Positions 33,296 to 44,490 of a stretch of 64,000 nucleotides of DNA are shown piece after piece; position 1 is the first letter of the stretch; each line of letters begins with the position of its first letter. The DNA is from Cycas panzhihuaensis. Taxonomy: Eukaryota > Cycadophyta. Under the pieces are notes generated by a model. That model saw only the letters and a program-made list of their open reading frames with translations. It made no database searches and was not told where the DNA came from. A program made the position numbers and the translations under genes. The stretch is from assembly GCA_023213395.1 (NCBI GenBank), contig CM041465.1, positions 210,869,741 through 210,933,740 on the forward strand, written 5' to 3'.

Positions 33296-34210
33296 TTACA
33301 AAGCTCCTGCTTTATTGGATGTTGCTCTACTCTTTGATTTGGCTAAGTCAACCAAATCTCCAAATAGCTTATCTTTAGCATTAACTTGCTTACTGGAAAC
33401 TAAAGATTGCTGCAAATATGGATGTGTCATTTGATATGGAGTGATGTACCTTCCATCATGAAGTGAAAGGTTTTGTGCCCTTCTCATCAATTCATCATAT
33501 GTAGCAGAAGAATGCCCAGGTCTAAACTGGCCAGGAGTCAAAGATCATTGCTGGTGAAAGAATTGCCACCCTGCAGTAGCATTGCTTTCATATAACACAA
33601 ATCCCTGTGTATTGTTTTCAATCTGTGGGGAACTTTGCAAAGCTTGAACATCCCAAGGAGCAGGCAGAAGACTATCAGTGCTTTTCTGAGTCTGTGCTTG
33701 CAAGCTGTGTGATTCTGGACCATATATGAGGGCCTGTTGTTGTGGTTGTAGCTGCATCATCATCCACTGTTGTTGTTGGGGATCAACGGAGGGCGTGGCA
33801 ACCGGTGGAGGAGAAGGAACGACACTGAGCTGCATCTTGAAAGGCTAGGGCCAACTGATTCTCAGCCCCAAAAAGCATCAACTCAACTGTTGGTATTGCT
33901 GTCAACATCTCAGTACAGCAGCCCGCACCCTATTCCGGTGAAATCTGAGTCTATAGAAGTACATGGGAGGTATTCCAGAATTCTGAATTGAAGGCAGGAT
34001 TGTCTGAGTGTTGTTTGAAGACTGTTGTCTGAAGAGTGTTGCTTGCTTATTCATTGTGAGTACTGCTGTTTGAAGACTGTTGTTTACTTGTTCACTGCTA
34101 GTTGAGCACAGTATCACTGAGTCCACAAATGGACAGTGGTGACACCAAGGACAACCTCCATTTTCGATGATCAACTCCTTTCTATGGGTTTGCTGAAAGC
34201 AAGGATCATA
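33296..34210 (-). pseudogene. Captured host gene fragment, TOM1-like (TOL) C-terminal region
   Basis: Minus strand inside element D. From 33835 a frame reads QLSVVPSPPPVATPSVDP, a Gln-rich QQQQWMMMQLQPQQQ, LPAPWDVQ, a TGA at 33545-33547, then PGQFRPGHSSATYDELMRR, AQNLSLHDGRYITPYQ and KDKLFGDLVDLAKSKS, ending KAGAL-stop at 33296. Upstream, in a shifted frame, is LMLFGAENQLALAFQDAAQ. The pattern of P..PW.xQ, QNLSL and (K/L)F.DLVD.AKSK near the end resembles plant TOM1-like (VHS-GAT, ESCRT-associated) proteins, from family memory only. The VHS and GAT domains are not seen. One stop and one frameshift make it a pseudogene. The natural-looking stop and lack of obvious introns fit capture from a transcript. 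Confidence 0.5.
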
Positions 34211-34400
34211 TTCTGACTGATATGTTTGTTTTTATTTTGTGCATAGGAATTGTGAAAAATTAGTGCTAGGGCAAAATAGTGTGGATTGCTCTCAGGTATC
34301 TATTTTTAAAATAGTTAGCAGCATTGGGATCACAGAGTATTTGTTGTTGATCTACTTCTGGTCTAAGCAAAGTAGTTGCACTTAAATCAGTCTTTTCCTC

Positions 34401-35756
34401 ATGGAGCTAAGTGACTTTATCACTTTTGTGCCTGAAAGAAATGAATACTGGCTATCAGATCTCCCCTTTCCTTTGCCCAAATATATTGGAACTAATTTTT
34501 GTTTTTGGAAATTTAAGATGGAGAGCTTATTTGTATTGAAGAAACTTTGGAAAACAGTCAGGGGTACTGAAATGGCTCACAAAGAAGGGGAGAAAATTTT
34601 CAAAAGAAAAAATAGAATTGTTATTGACGTAATACTTGCAGCCCTTGATAAGGATAACCTTCATTCTTCCTATCACTTCATTATCCAGGTTTTGCAAAAT
34701 ACCAACTCAGCTGAGGACGCCTGGAAACTACTGACAGAAGTGCATGAAAAAGGACCTGAAGAAGTGTAGCGGAGTATCAAAATGGAAAAGAATCAAAGGA
34801 ATAAGTTGAAAAGGAAAGGTAAAAGACAAACTGATTTTGGTAAGGCCAATCCACCTGAAGATTTAACAAATGAAAAGTTGAAATCTAATGAAGACAATGA
34901 AGATGTGAATCTGTCAAATAACATGAACCTCACCAAGATTGCAGGAAAGCCCACATTTGGGAATGATAGTAGAGTGGAACTTGAAAAACTTGAGCCTCAA
35001 TTTCTGCAGGTAATACTTAATGAAGGCACAAGTCACTTAACAAAAAGCATGGGCAATATCATCCTGGTTTGTACTGGCAGATATGTAGCCAGGATTCAAA
35101 TGATGACAGGATACACATTAATATGCACTTATTGGAGACTATGCATTATTGTCCTCAATTCAACCATATCTTCTGTGTTTATCTTTGAGAGAATTCAAAT
35201 TATGGCAGCATACCCTACAAGGACATTAGAAAGAAGGAACATGAGAAGAATATCTTATAATCAAAATCTTGTGCATCAAGATTGCTACATGTTTTGAGTA
35301 GGATACTTGGTCTTGAAGCTCAACCATATCAAGGTAATGTTTCACATTTGTGTAGCAGTAATAGGGAAATATGTGCATATGACCATAATAAAGACTCTCA
35401 TCACTTCTGGAACTACAAATTTCCTGGATAACATGAAAGGAACAAAGTATCTTGTTCAAGGAAAATTTGGAAATGAATCATTATTGCTTATTTCATTTCA
35501 AGGAAGTGATCAATGGATTGAGAAATCAATCAGCTCAACAGACTTGGAAATAGATAAAGAGAAGTCAATCTATTTCATACTTATTCCAGGACGACCACAC
35601 CTTCACCAAGAGTACACAGGAAGATCCATCAAACAAGAATCAGGAGGCAATATAGCAAACAGAGCATACATGTTTTGCAGTATATTGGATGATGATGAAG
35701 TTCAAGACATCATCTTCAGAAAAATTCCAAAGCTCAGGACATGGAAGTTCAAATAA
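34401..35756 (+). pseudogene. Element D gag-like frame
   Basis: ATG 34401 to a stop at 35754-35756, a single frame of about 451 codons broken by TAG at 34767 and TGA at 35295. The first 120 residues resemble a copia gag entry: PKYIGTNFCFWKFKMESLF, LKKLWKTVRG, then IDVILAALDK and SAEDAWKLLTEV. The middle is Lys/Glu/Asn-rich. The last 150 residues (KGTKYLVQGKFGNESLL, ILIPGRPHLHQEYTGRS) match no family I know, and no CCHC knuckle is evident in this frame. It ends 117 bp before the polypurine tract, where pol would normally be. Two transition-type stops in otherwise open sequence suggest recent loss, in keeping with the young LTRs. Confidence 0.55.
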
Positions 35757-35873
35757 CTTTTTAGAGTCAAAGTTCTATGTCAGTTTTGTCATGTTGTCTT
35801 TAGTTTCAAGCTAAGTCCTATGTTAATATGTGTCAATCATGTCAAATTGTCCTTAGTCCAAACATTAAACATT

Positions 35874-35882
35874 AAGGGGAGG
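35874..35882 (+). other. Polypurine tract of element D
   Basis: AAGGGGAGG directly before the 3' LTR. Confidence 0.88.
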
Positions 35883-36243
35883 TGTTAGAATATAATATTT
35901 AATGTTGTGTGAGTCTTAGGGTCAATAGTCTCAAGTATTAGAGGGTAAGAGTCATTTGTCATTATAACATTATTGGTGAAATTAGTAGTGTAATGTCATT
36001 AGTTAGAGTAAAGGTAATAGTCCCACATGCATTAGATCTATAGTGTGATCTCCCACCCATTTAGTATATAAAAGTGGTTGTGGTGGTATATGAAACACAA
36101 GTTATCATGGAGACTCATATAGAGTCCCTGGTATAGTTCGTGTTCTAATGTAATCTGTTGATGTTAAGTTAATTCATTGTGGTCCTTGTCCATTGATATC
36201 GTTGGGTGTTGATTGATAAATGCTTTCCATGTTATTCTTTACA
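35883..36243 (+). repeat. 3' LTR of element D
   Basis: 361 bp, same ends as the 5' copy, with 7 differences by hand alignment. Followed by ATCCCATGCC. Confidence 0.95.
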
Positions 36244-36429
36244 ATCCCATGCCTTCGTTGCGTGATTGAAAGAACTGCATCATTAGATCCTTTACACTCC
36301 TCTTCATGGTTGCTTTATAGTCTTTATGCCAAGCTTCACAAGGATTTGTTCGCCTTTGTCACGACTTACTTATCGTGGATTACTACATCCTTGCAAAACC
36401 TCTATTGATATTATGCTTCTTTCACAGCA

Positions 36430-37766
36430 TTTCTATGTGAATACGCAAGTCAAGATGCAGACTATTAATCTGACGACACATTTGCATCAATAACCAACAT
36501 GACCACTATCAAGCTTATTTTGGCACTTGCAGCTCAATTTAATTGGCCCGTTTATCAAATGGATGTAAAAAGTGCCTTATTGAATGGTGATTTGCAAGAG
36601 GAAATATATTTAAATCAACCTATGGCTTTGTTGTTCGAGGAAAAGAACACCTAGTCTATAATCTGTAAAGGCTTTGTATGGCTTTAAGCAATCACCTTGC
36701 GCCTAGTACGCAAAAATTGATGAATATTTTCAAAAGCATGGGCTAATATGCTCATCTTTAGATCCAAATCTATATATCAAAATCTATTATGGTTTGATCA
36801 CTCTGATTGTACTTTACATTGATGATTTGTTGATAACTAATAATGACATAGAGTGGATTATATATCTCCAAGGAGAACTGAACAACAACTTTTAGATGAC
36901 TGACCTCAAGTTGCTTTATTACTTTCTTGGCATGAAAGCCTAGCAGAAGCCAGGCCATATCTTCCTCTCATAGTCTAAATATACAAAAGAGATCCTTCAA
37001 ATTTTCAAAATTGAAGAATGCAAGCCATCGCCATCTCCTATGGAGACAAGATTAAAATTGGACATTGATAAGCATGGAAAACTTGTGGATCCTATATTGT
37101 ATAGGCAACTTGTGGGGAAATTAATTTACTTCAGTCACACTCAACCTGATATTGCATATGTTGTTGGGATCTACTCAAGGTTCATAACATAGCCCAAGAC
37201 TTTACATTAAAAAGCAGCAATGAGGATCCTGAGATATTCTCCAGTTTGGGCTTGATTACTATCATGTGGATAATCCTTTATTGATAGGTTATACAGATGC
37301 AAATTGGGTTGGATGCAAAGATAGTTGTAGATCAACCTCATGCTACAACTTTAACTTGGGTTCTGCTTTAGTTTCATGGTGTTTCAAAAAGTAGCTTAAT
37401 ATCACTCTATCTTCAATTGAAGCTGAGTATAAAGCTGCCATTAGTGCAGTCGATGAGGCTATCTGGCTTAGAAGGATTCTTGAAGAGCTTGGAATCAGTC
37501 AAATACAAGCTACATTACTGTTTTGTGATAATCATAGTGCTCTTAAATTGACCATGAATCATGTGTTCCATGCTAGGACAAAACACATTGAGGTGCTCCA
37601 TTACTTCATCAGGGAGCATGTATAAAATGGTGTAATAGATTTGGTCTACAAGCCAACCAATGATCAAATAGCAAATATCTTCACAAAGGCACTCTCTTAT
37701 GACAAATTTGAAAGGTTTTGGCTTGGCCTTGGTGTCATAATTAATGAACTTGTCATTAAAAGAGGG
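36430..37766 (+). pseudogene. Element C pol remnant (RT and RNase H)
   Basis: From about 36490 a frame reads NMTTIKLILALAAQFNWPVYQMDV and KSALLNGDLQEEIYLNQP, the copia RT fingers/palm. It then passes through stops, with ECKPSPSP, LYRQLVGKLIYFSHTQPDIA and YVVGIYSRF at 37010-37190, and RNase H pieces (HARTKHIEV region, 37570-37600; ANIFTKAL-like, 37670). A short AT-rich stretch precedes the polypurine tract AAAAGAGGG at 37758-37766. Numerous stops and frame changes. 36244-36430 shows no recognised domain. It is the only coding trace of element C. Confidence 0.8.
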
Positions 37767-38098
37767 TGATAGAAGAATTAATGATGAATGTTCATTAATT
37801 CTCAATTATCTCATTGTATTATATACTTGTAATGTTTTGTAAATTGATTTATGTAGAAGATATTGTTGTCATGAATGGGTTAAGTCATAACTTGATGTTG
37901 TGAGCCTATGTATGTGGGGGCATCTTTACTCACAACATTAGATTAATATAGATTTGATTTAATCATGCAAAGTGTCGACTGTCACCTTACATGATCTATT
38001 TATTATTCCACAAGCCTCTTGTAATTGTTGTTTTTGTTGTACATGCGAGGCTTTGTATGTATAAAAATATTGTAATGTATCTTGAAGTGATTAATACA
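37767..38098 (+). repeat. 3' LTR of element C, first part
   Basis: Matches 30356 to about 30689 of the 5' LTR up to the insertion point of element B. Ends in the target bases ATACA (38094-38098). Confidence 0.9.
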
Positions 38099-38453
38099 TG
38101 TTAGCGTGGCAGTTAATTATTAAGCCACTTAATTAATGTTAATGTGGTTTAATTATGTGAAAAGGTGTGAGCGAAAAGGTGCAATTTATTCGGAGGGTCA
38201 CAACCCTAAACGAGTGACACCTCTTGAAGAGTATATATGCCTTGAGGCCTTGTGTATTCTATCATCCAAGTTCATTGTAAAATAATCAATGATCCCTTGA
38301 GGATCCTTTTGTGGTGGTTTTTTCCTGAAAGGGTTTCCCACGTATATCCTATGTTCTGTGCATCCGCTTTTTTACAGATTTTCAATTTGTTGCTTGTGTA
38401 TGGTTAAAGATCCCGCGTTGAGAAGATCATGTATGATTTCATGTTCTCAAACA
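38099..38453 (+). repeat. 5' LTR of element B
   Basis: 355 bp, TGTTAGCGTGGCAG to TTCTCAAACA, with a TATA-like GAGTATATATGCC at about 38229. Confidence 0.94.
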
Positions 38454-39967
38454 TGGTATCGAGCAATAAGGTCCCCGTGAAGCTTGACGGTGAGCGGGCG
38501 GTGTGATCATTGGTTGCCGTGAAGCCGTCGACCCAAGACAAGTCTTGAGGGTTCATCAACCCCAACATCGTGCGTACAAGCACATCAAATCAATGGTGGT
38601 TGAAGCGGTGGAGATCACTATTCAACAGTGTAAGGGTTATTGGAGTCGATTCAGCGCCAAGACCACGTTTGTGGTTGGAGTTGGCTTGTTGGGGTCATCC
38701 GTCGGTTGATGATCTGTTGAAGTGATTCAAGCAAACAAAACACGCATTGATGGTGATTCAGCGACTTTAAGAACAGCCAAGCGTGTGTACATGTAAGTTT
38801 ACTATATTTCTCATCAAAATACCATAAAAATCGATAAAAAATGGGTCGTTTTTTATACTGCTTGCTATCAAACCTTTGTGTAAGCACCAGTGGACGTGAT
38901 TGAAGGCCAAATTGGCTGCTTTCTGTCTAAATATAAGTGTTGGGTTGAAGTTTACAGCAGTAAAAGGCTATTTTCATTGTTTTTTTCTGTATTTATGAAG
39001 ATTTTGGAGACTCGTGTACATATATAAAGCCTAAAACAGCCCTATAGAGGCTAGCCGGGCATTTATTAACAGGCCTAGGGATGTTTGAAAGCTGGCTGGG
39101 CTGATTTGTCATTGCTCGGGTCCTTTTAGGACCGGCCGGGCACTCTTTGTGACCGCTTCAGGACTGGCTGAGTTGTTTTCTTGGCGTCCGAGCACCTTTA
39201 GAAGCCGGCTGGGTCATTTTCAAGGAGGTTGTTTGCCTATTAAGGTCTGATTTGGCGTTGATCCAAGGAGGTTGGGCGCTTTGTATGCTGGTTTGTTGAT
39301 AACTGTGGCTGTTTAGAGGCTATCCAAGTACTCAGCAGACATGTCTTGGCTGCGTTGAAGCCTTACCAGTCGTACGGATGATATAGACCACTTGGTGATA
39401 GCACATAAAGCAGCAGGGTGTGTTGAACAGCCACGTCCCTCTCCTCAAGTAGTGTGACTTTTGGAGGATGCTTAAGCATGTGACTTAAGTTAAAAAGGCA
39501 TGAGTTCCTTGAAAAGTCGTCACTTTTGGAATATGCCTTTTGGCATATTCCAACCTCAATTCATCTTTATAAAAGCCCTTTGAACCATTGATGCACGTCA
39601 ATAGTGAGAGATACTTGATGTGTCCTTGAGCCATTTCGAGTGCAAATCAAGGAGTTTTTTTGTGATTTTTTGGCTTGGAGACCGTGCACCGTCCTTATGT
39701 AGAGTCGTCTTTGTATTGGAGCACTTGTTTTTTAGTCGTTTTGAGTGTCGAGTGTGACATTTAATGACTATTTAAGGTCGTTTGTTGACGGACAAGGGGA
39801 GAAAAACAGTCGATGACTCACGTAACGTGGGTATAATTCGTGTTGGGACCCTTTGGAAGCGTGCTCGTGAAGCAGAGGAGGTCACAAGGGTGCATTTTCG
39901 TCCTTAATACGTTTGTTTGGTGTCGTGTACTTCATATTGTAGCCAGATATTCAAGATGTAGAAGCTT
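38454..39967 (+). other. Leader of element B with primer site, GC-rich repeats and hairpin
   Basis: 1.5 kb. It starts with the primer site (38454-38471). 39045-39260 holds about five irregular copies of a GC-rich motif (GCTAGCCGGGC, GCTGGCTGGGC, ACCGGCCGGGC, ACTGGCTGAG, GCCGGCTGGG). A perfect hairpin follows at 39526-39553. An ATG at 39956 is followed at once by TAG where element A has GAG, so gag here starts at 39968. Confidence 0.65.
39526..39553 (+). other. Conserved leader hairpin, element B
   Basis: A 12-bp perfect stem (TTGGAATATGCC / GGCATATTCCAA) with a TTTT loop, 442 bp before gag. The counterpart in A is at 18414-18439. The pair at 39527/39552 is T-A where A has G-C. Confidence 0.75.
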
Positions 39968-42900
39968 ATGCCTAAGGTTATCTTTAACGGTAACAATTTC
40001 AGCGAATGGAAGACTAATATGGAGCTTATTTTGATGGTGAACCAACTCTGCGGAATTACCAAGGCAAAGCTTGATTCAGTCCCATTTGACCATAAGGAGC
40101 GTATCAAACTTGAAGAGAAGCAATATATGGTCGTTGGATTACTGAAACTCTCACTGACGACGGACCAGAGGGCTCTAGTTCATAATCTAGATGACCCAGC
40201 CGAGATTTGGACAAAGTTGTGTGATACGTTTGAGAAGAAGAAGACAAATAGACGTCTTGCTCTGATGTTGGAACTACTCAATTCAAAAGTCGAAGATGAG
40301 AACAATATCAGCTCCTACTTGAATAAAATAACCGACTTGAACAACAAGCTAGAAGAGTTAAAGCATAGCTCGATCGATGATGCGCTCTTGTTTGCGATAA
40401 TCATGTCGAAGCTGCCAACTGCGTTCGCCACATTCCAGACCATTTACGGTAGAGACGAAGTGATGGAGGCAGAAACTTTTGACGGGTTCAAAAACTTAAT
40501 TCTAGTGGAGGATGCCAAGCTCAAACATCATGGTTTGCTTGGAGGTTCTGGTTCAAGTCAGGCCTTAGCCATGAAAACTCAGAGGAGGGAGGCCCCTAAG
40601 GAGGAGAAGATCACACAAAGGTCTGGAGAAAGCTCTCAAGACAAAAAGTTTAATGGAAAGTGCAATTACTGCAAGAAGGATGGTCACCGTGAGAAGAACT
40701 GTTGGTTCAAACGTCGTGATAAGCGCAAAGGTAACCAGGATGATAAAGGAAAGAGTGTTGCTGCTCATTGCGTCCAAGCGCAGACCTTGTCAGCCGAATC
40801 AGATCGGAGAGGCTATTGGGTACTGGATTCTGGAGTGCAGAAGCACATCTCTTACCATAGGCAAAACTTTGATACGTTGAATGCAAATCAAAGTGGTGCT
40901 CAGATCGTTCTTGGAGATGCTCGCGTGTTGCTGGTAGATGGTATCGGTGACGTTTCCATTGCAGGAGGAAAGTTTTCCGGGGTATATTATGTACCCAAGA
41001 TGCAGTTAAACCTTCTCGCGCCGGAGATCTGCAAACAAGGTATGAAAGTGGAGCTCTATGATGATAAGTGCCTGATAAAGGACCCAAAACAGAACTTTGC
41101 TGTCATAGCTACCGAGAAAGTCAGGGACAACTTTTGGGTGTTTGAAAAGTTCCAATCTCAGAAGAAGTCCTATGCCTTTGTTGCCAGTGCAGACGACGAA
41201 AGTAAATTGTGGCACAATCACCTTGGGCACGTTAATTACAGGAGTATTGCACTACTGAAGAGGTTCAAGATGGTGGAAGGACTACCGTTAGTTACCTGCT
41301 CGAATGGTGTATGCGAAGGATGCACGTATGGCAAGCATCATCGCTATCCTTTTACTCGGGATAACACCCGAAGAGCCAAGGAGAAGCTAGAGCTTGTACA
41401 CTCAAACATTATGGGACCACTCCCAAACCCTTCGATATCAGAAGCCCGATATACACTTGTGTTTGTAGATGATTACACCAGGAAAGCCTGGGTTTATTTT
41501 CTCAAGAACAAGTCAGACGTATTTGATCACTTCCGTGAGTGGAAAGCGATGGTTGAAAATGAAAGTGATAAGAAAATAAAAACTTTACGAAGTGATAATG
41601 GTAAGGAATACGACAATAATGTGTTCAATCAGTTTTGTCGCAACCATGGTATAAAGCGAGAGTTTACAGTCCCATATACCCCACAACAGAATGGAGTTGC
41701 TGAAAGAAAGAATCGTACCATGATGGAGATGGCAAGGTGTATGGTGCATGCTAAAAACCTGCCACCGAAGTTTTGGGCGTGTGGCGGTCATTGCTTATAT
41801 TTTAAATCGGGTACCCACTCCGACAGTTCGTAGCATGACCCCCAAAGAGAAATGGACCGGTCAGAAGCCTACCATTAGCCATTTGAGAACGTTTGGGTGT
41901 ATAGCGTACGCCCACATCCTTGATGATACCCGCAAGAAGCTGAATCGAAAGAGTCTAAAGTGCATATTCATGGGGTATTGCAGGGAGAACAAGGCCTACA
42001 GACTATAGAATCCACAGGGGGAGAAGATTGTGGTTAGTCGGGATGTTAAATTTGACGAGTTATCAACGTATCATGCTGAAAGAGCATCAGATGAACCTTT
42101 TTACCCTCGCCTTCTCCCATTCCCAAATTCTTCAAGCGAAGAGGACGATGAGCCAGTCGTTGTAGCACTTGAGGAAGCAGGACCAAGTGGGACGCGTAAT
42201 AGTGAGGAACCGCCACAAGTAGAAGTACTTCTAGCAACGGGTCCTTCTATACCTTTATGGGCAGGGAAAACTCTTGAAGATTCCGGTGTGGCGATGTAAA
42301 CCCTTATTGATGATAGACGAACCAAAAGTCAGCAGGCCAGTCGAACTCTGCTGGTCGACACCAATGACTCCAGTGATCCTGAATCGTTTGTTGAAGCGAA
42401 AGGAGATCCAAGATGGAGAGCTACAATGGAGGAAGAATATGGTTATCTGATGAAGAACGATACGTGGGATTTGGTTCCACTACCTCCATCGAAGAATCTT
42501 GTTGGATGCAAGTGGGTCTATAAGACAAAGTTTCGCTCAAATGGAGAGGTGGACAAGTACAAGGCCAGACTTGTTGCGCAGGGATTCAAGCAGAAAGAAG
42601 GAATTGACTATGAGGAGACGTTTGCACCGCTCGTAATGACAACGGTCTGCTTACTCATTTCCTTAGCAGCTGCATTAGATTGGGAATTACACCAGATGGA
42701 CGTTAAGTCTGCATTCCTTAATGGGGATCTAAAGGAGGAGATATACATGTCGCACTGGGATTCATTAAGGATGGCCAGAGCATCTTGTTTGCCGCTTGAA
42801 GAAATCAATCTATGGTTCAAACAAGCACCCCGTGCTTGGTATGAGAAGATGGATGCCAAGTTGAAAGTTGAAGGTTTTGAAATTTCAGAACTCGACCCAA

Positions 42901-43919
42901 ACCTGTATGTGAAAAGAAGAGGGATTTCCGTAGTTGCTTGTGTGGTGTATGTGGATGATCTAATCATTGGCGGTAATCGTGGCAAGGCTATAGCTGAAGT
43001 CAAATCCAAATTGGGAGCTTCATTTGACATGATGGATCTTGGGAAACTTCACTATTTCTTGGACATTCAGATCAGGCAGATGGAAGATAGGATCGTGTTG
43101 TTGCAGTCACAGTATGTGAAGAACTTACTGGAGAGATTTGGGATGCAGCACTGCAAACCTGTTGCAACACCATGTGTCAAAGGCGCAAGATTGCAGAAGG
43201 ATATGGCCCAACCTTCTGTAGATGTCACAAAGTATCGTCAATTGGTAGGGAGTCTCATTTATTTGACTCATACCAGGCCAGATATTGCATACGTTGTTGG
43301 ATTGGTTTCCCGCTACATGCAAAATCCACAAGAGCCTCATTTGGTGGCAGCAAAGCGGATTTTGAAATATCTAAAGGGGCCAATCAATTTTGGTCTTGAA
43401 TACTGTAGAGGTGAGAAGATCAGGTTGCATGGCTACACGGATGCTGATTGGAGAGGAGATTCCGACGATCGAAAGTCCACTGCTGGATACCTATTTCGTA
43501 TTGACAATGGATTTGTTTTGTGGCAGTCGAAGAAGCAACAGACAATGGCGCTATCTTCTACAGAAGCAGAATATCAAGGAATCAGTGCTAGTGTGAAAGA
43601 CGCAGTATGGTTGCAAGGTCTCTTGGAATTTCTTGGCATTTCCAATGGACATCCGATTCTCTTTGTTGATAATCAGAGTACCATTCATCTGTCGAAGAAT
43701 CCAGAGTTTCATGTGCGTACAAAGCATATCGAAATTCAGCACCATTACATTCGTGACCTGATCAAGTTAGGGAAACTGCAGGTGGACTATTGTCCGAGTG
43801 AATTACAACTTGCGGACGTGTTTACCAAGCCACTCACTGAAGACCAATTCACGAAGATGCATATTGGATTAGGACTCACCGATGTTATCCTTGAGGGGGG
43901 ATGTATCAACAAGGATTAA
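39968..43919 (+). pseudogene. Copia gag-pol of element B
   Basis: 39968-41833 is open for 621 codons: gag (FNGNNFSEWK, UBN2), CCHC knuckle CNYCKKDGHREKNC (about 40663), protease WVLDSGVQ (41-residue context as in A; D-S-G kept, next Ala is Val), pre-integrase WHNHLGHVNYRS with CEGC, and integrase core with SDNGKEYDN and QNGVAERKNR. The first integrase catalytic Asp reads Asn (LVHSNIMGP). A 5-bp loss near 41780 shifts frame. The rest continues in another frame with TAG at 42006 and TAA at 42297, then is open from 42426 to 43919 with RT (KSAFLNGDL, YVDD at about 42950) and RNase H to ADVFTKPLTEDQF. A locally shifted, self-correcting stretch lies at 42750-42820. Nearly complete but not functional. 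Confidence 0.93.
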
Positions 43920-43991
43920 AAAGTTGCAGGATAGTCCCAGCCTTCGTGATAGTTCAACTGTTGCACGTTGCAGATTCCCCACATTCACATT

Positions 43992-44000
43992 AAGGGGGGA
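43992..44000 (+). other. Polypurine tract of element B
   Basis: AAGGGGGGA abutting the 3' LTR, identical to that of A. Confidence 0.9.
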
Positions 44001-44357
44001 TGTTAGCGTGACAGTTAATTATTAAGCCACTTAATTAATGTTAATGTGTTTTAATTATGTGAAAAGGTGTGAGCGAAAAGGTACGATTTATTCGGAGGGT
44101 CACAACCCTAAACGAGTGACACCTCTTGGAGAGTATATATGCCTCAAGGCCTTGTGTATTCTATCATCCAAGTTCATTGTGTAATAATCAATGATCCCTT
44201 GAGGATCCTTTTGTGGTAGTTTTTTCCCGAAAGGGTTTTCCACGTATATCCTGTGTTCTGTGCATATGTTTTCTGTATTTTCAATTTGTTGCTTACTGTG
44301 TATGGTTAAAGATCCTGCGGTTGAGAACATCTGTGTATGATTTCATATTCTCAAACA
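44001..44357 (+). repeat. 3' LTR of element B
   Basis: 357 bp, TGTTAGCGTGACAG to TTCTCAAACA. Followed by ATACA and then the rest of the C 3' LTR. Confidence 0.94.
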
Positions 44358-44485
44358 ATACAAGTGGATTCATATTGGAGCTTTTGATCGATTTATCGTC
44401 TCCTTGTTTATTGAATGTTTTAATGTGCATGTGTGAGCGGAATTGGAACCTAAGTCTAAACAAGGGCTGATCATTCTTCCTTTCA
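44358..44485 (+). repeat. 3' LTR of element C, second part
   Basis: Begins with the duplicated ATACA (44358-44362), then matches the last 120 bp of the 5' LTR of C (GAGCTTTTGATC, TGTTTATTGAATG, TTTAATGTGCATGTG) to CCTTTCA. Followed by target duplication TAGAC. Confidence 0.9.
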
Positions 44486-44490
44486 TAGAC

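Larger units (their letters stand above)
31345..36243 (+). mobile_element. Element D: non-autonomous LTR retrotransposon with a captured gene fragment
   Basis: Two 361-bp LTRs (TGTTAGAATA...TTCTTTACA), an adjacent iMet primer site, the polypurine tract AAGGGGAGG, and a 4.2-kb body. By eye the LTRs differ at only 7 of 361 sites (about 2%), the lowest of the LTR pairs compared. The body lacks any RT, integrase or protease motif on either strand. It contains a gag-like frame (34401-35756) and, antisense, a segment that reads like the C-terminus of a cellular TOM1-like protein (33296-34210). I could not find an exact target duplication: ATGCC occurs two bases before the 5' LTR and five bases after the 3' LTR. 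It lies inside element C. Confidence 0.88.
38099..44357 (+). mobile_element. Complete Ty1/copia element B
   Basis: Same family as element A. LTRs 38099-38453 and 44001-44357, target duplication ATACA at 38094-38098 and 44358-44362, primer site TGGTATCGAGCAATAAGG, leader hairpin, gag-pol, and polypurine tract AAGGGGGGA. It is inserted in the 3' LTR of C, so it is younger than C. LTRs differ by roughly 20 substitutions and a few small indels. Coding damage is lighter than in A. Confidence 0.95.
30356..44485 (+). mobile_element. Copia element C, host of nested elements D and B
   Basis: Bounded by TAGAC at 30351-30355 and 44486-44490. The 5' LTR is 30356-30812. The 3' LTR starts at 37767, is split by element B after 38098, and finishes at 44363-44485. 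Primer site TGGTATCAGAACAG is at 30815. The body holds leader, element D and RT/RNase H remnants. Without D and B the element would be about 3 kb, so gag, protease and integrase are missing or unrecognisable. Confidence 0.9.
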
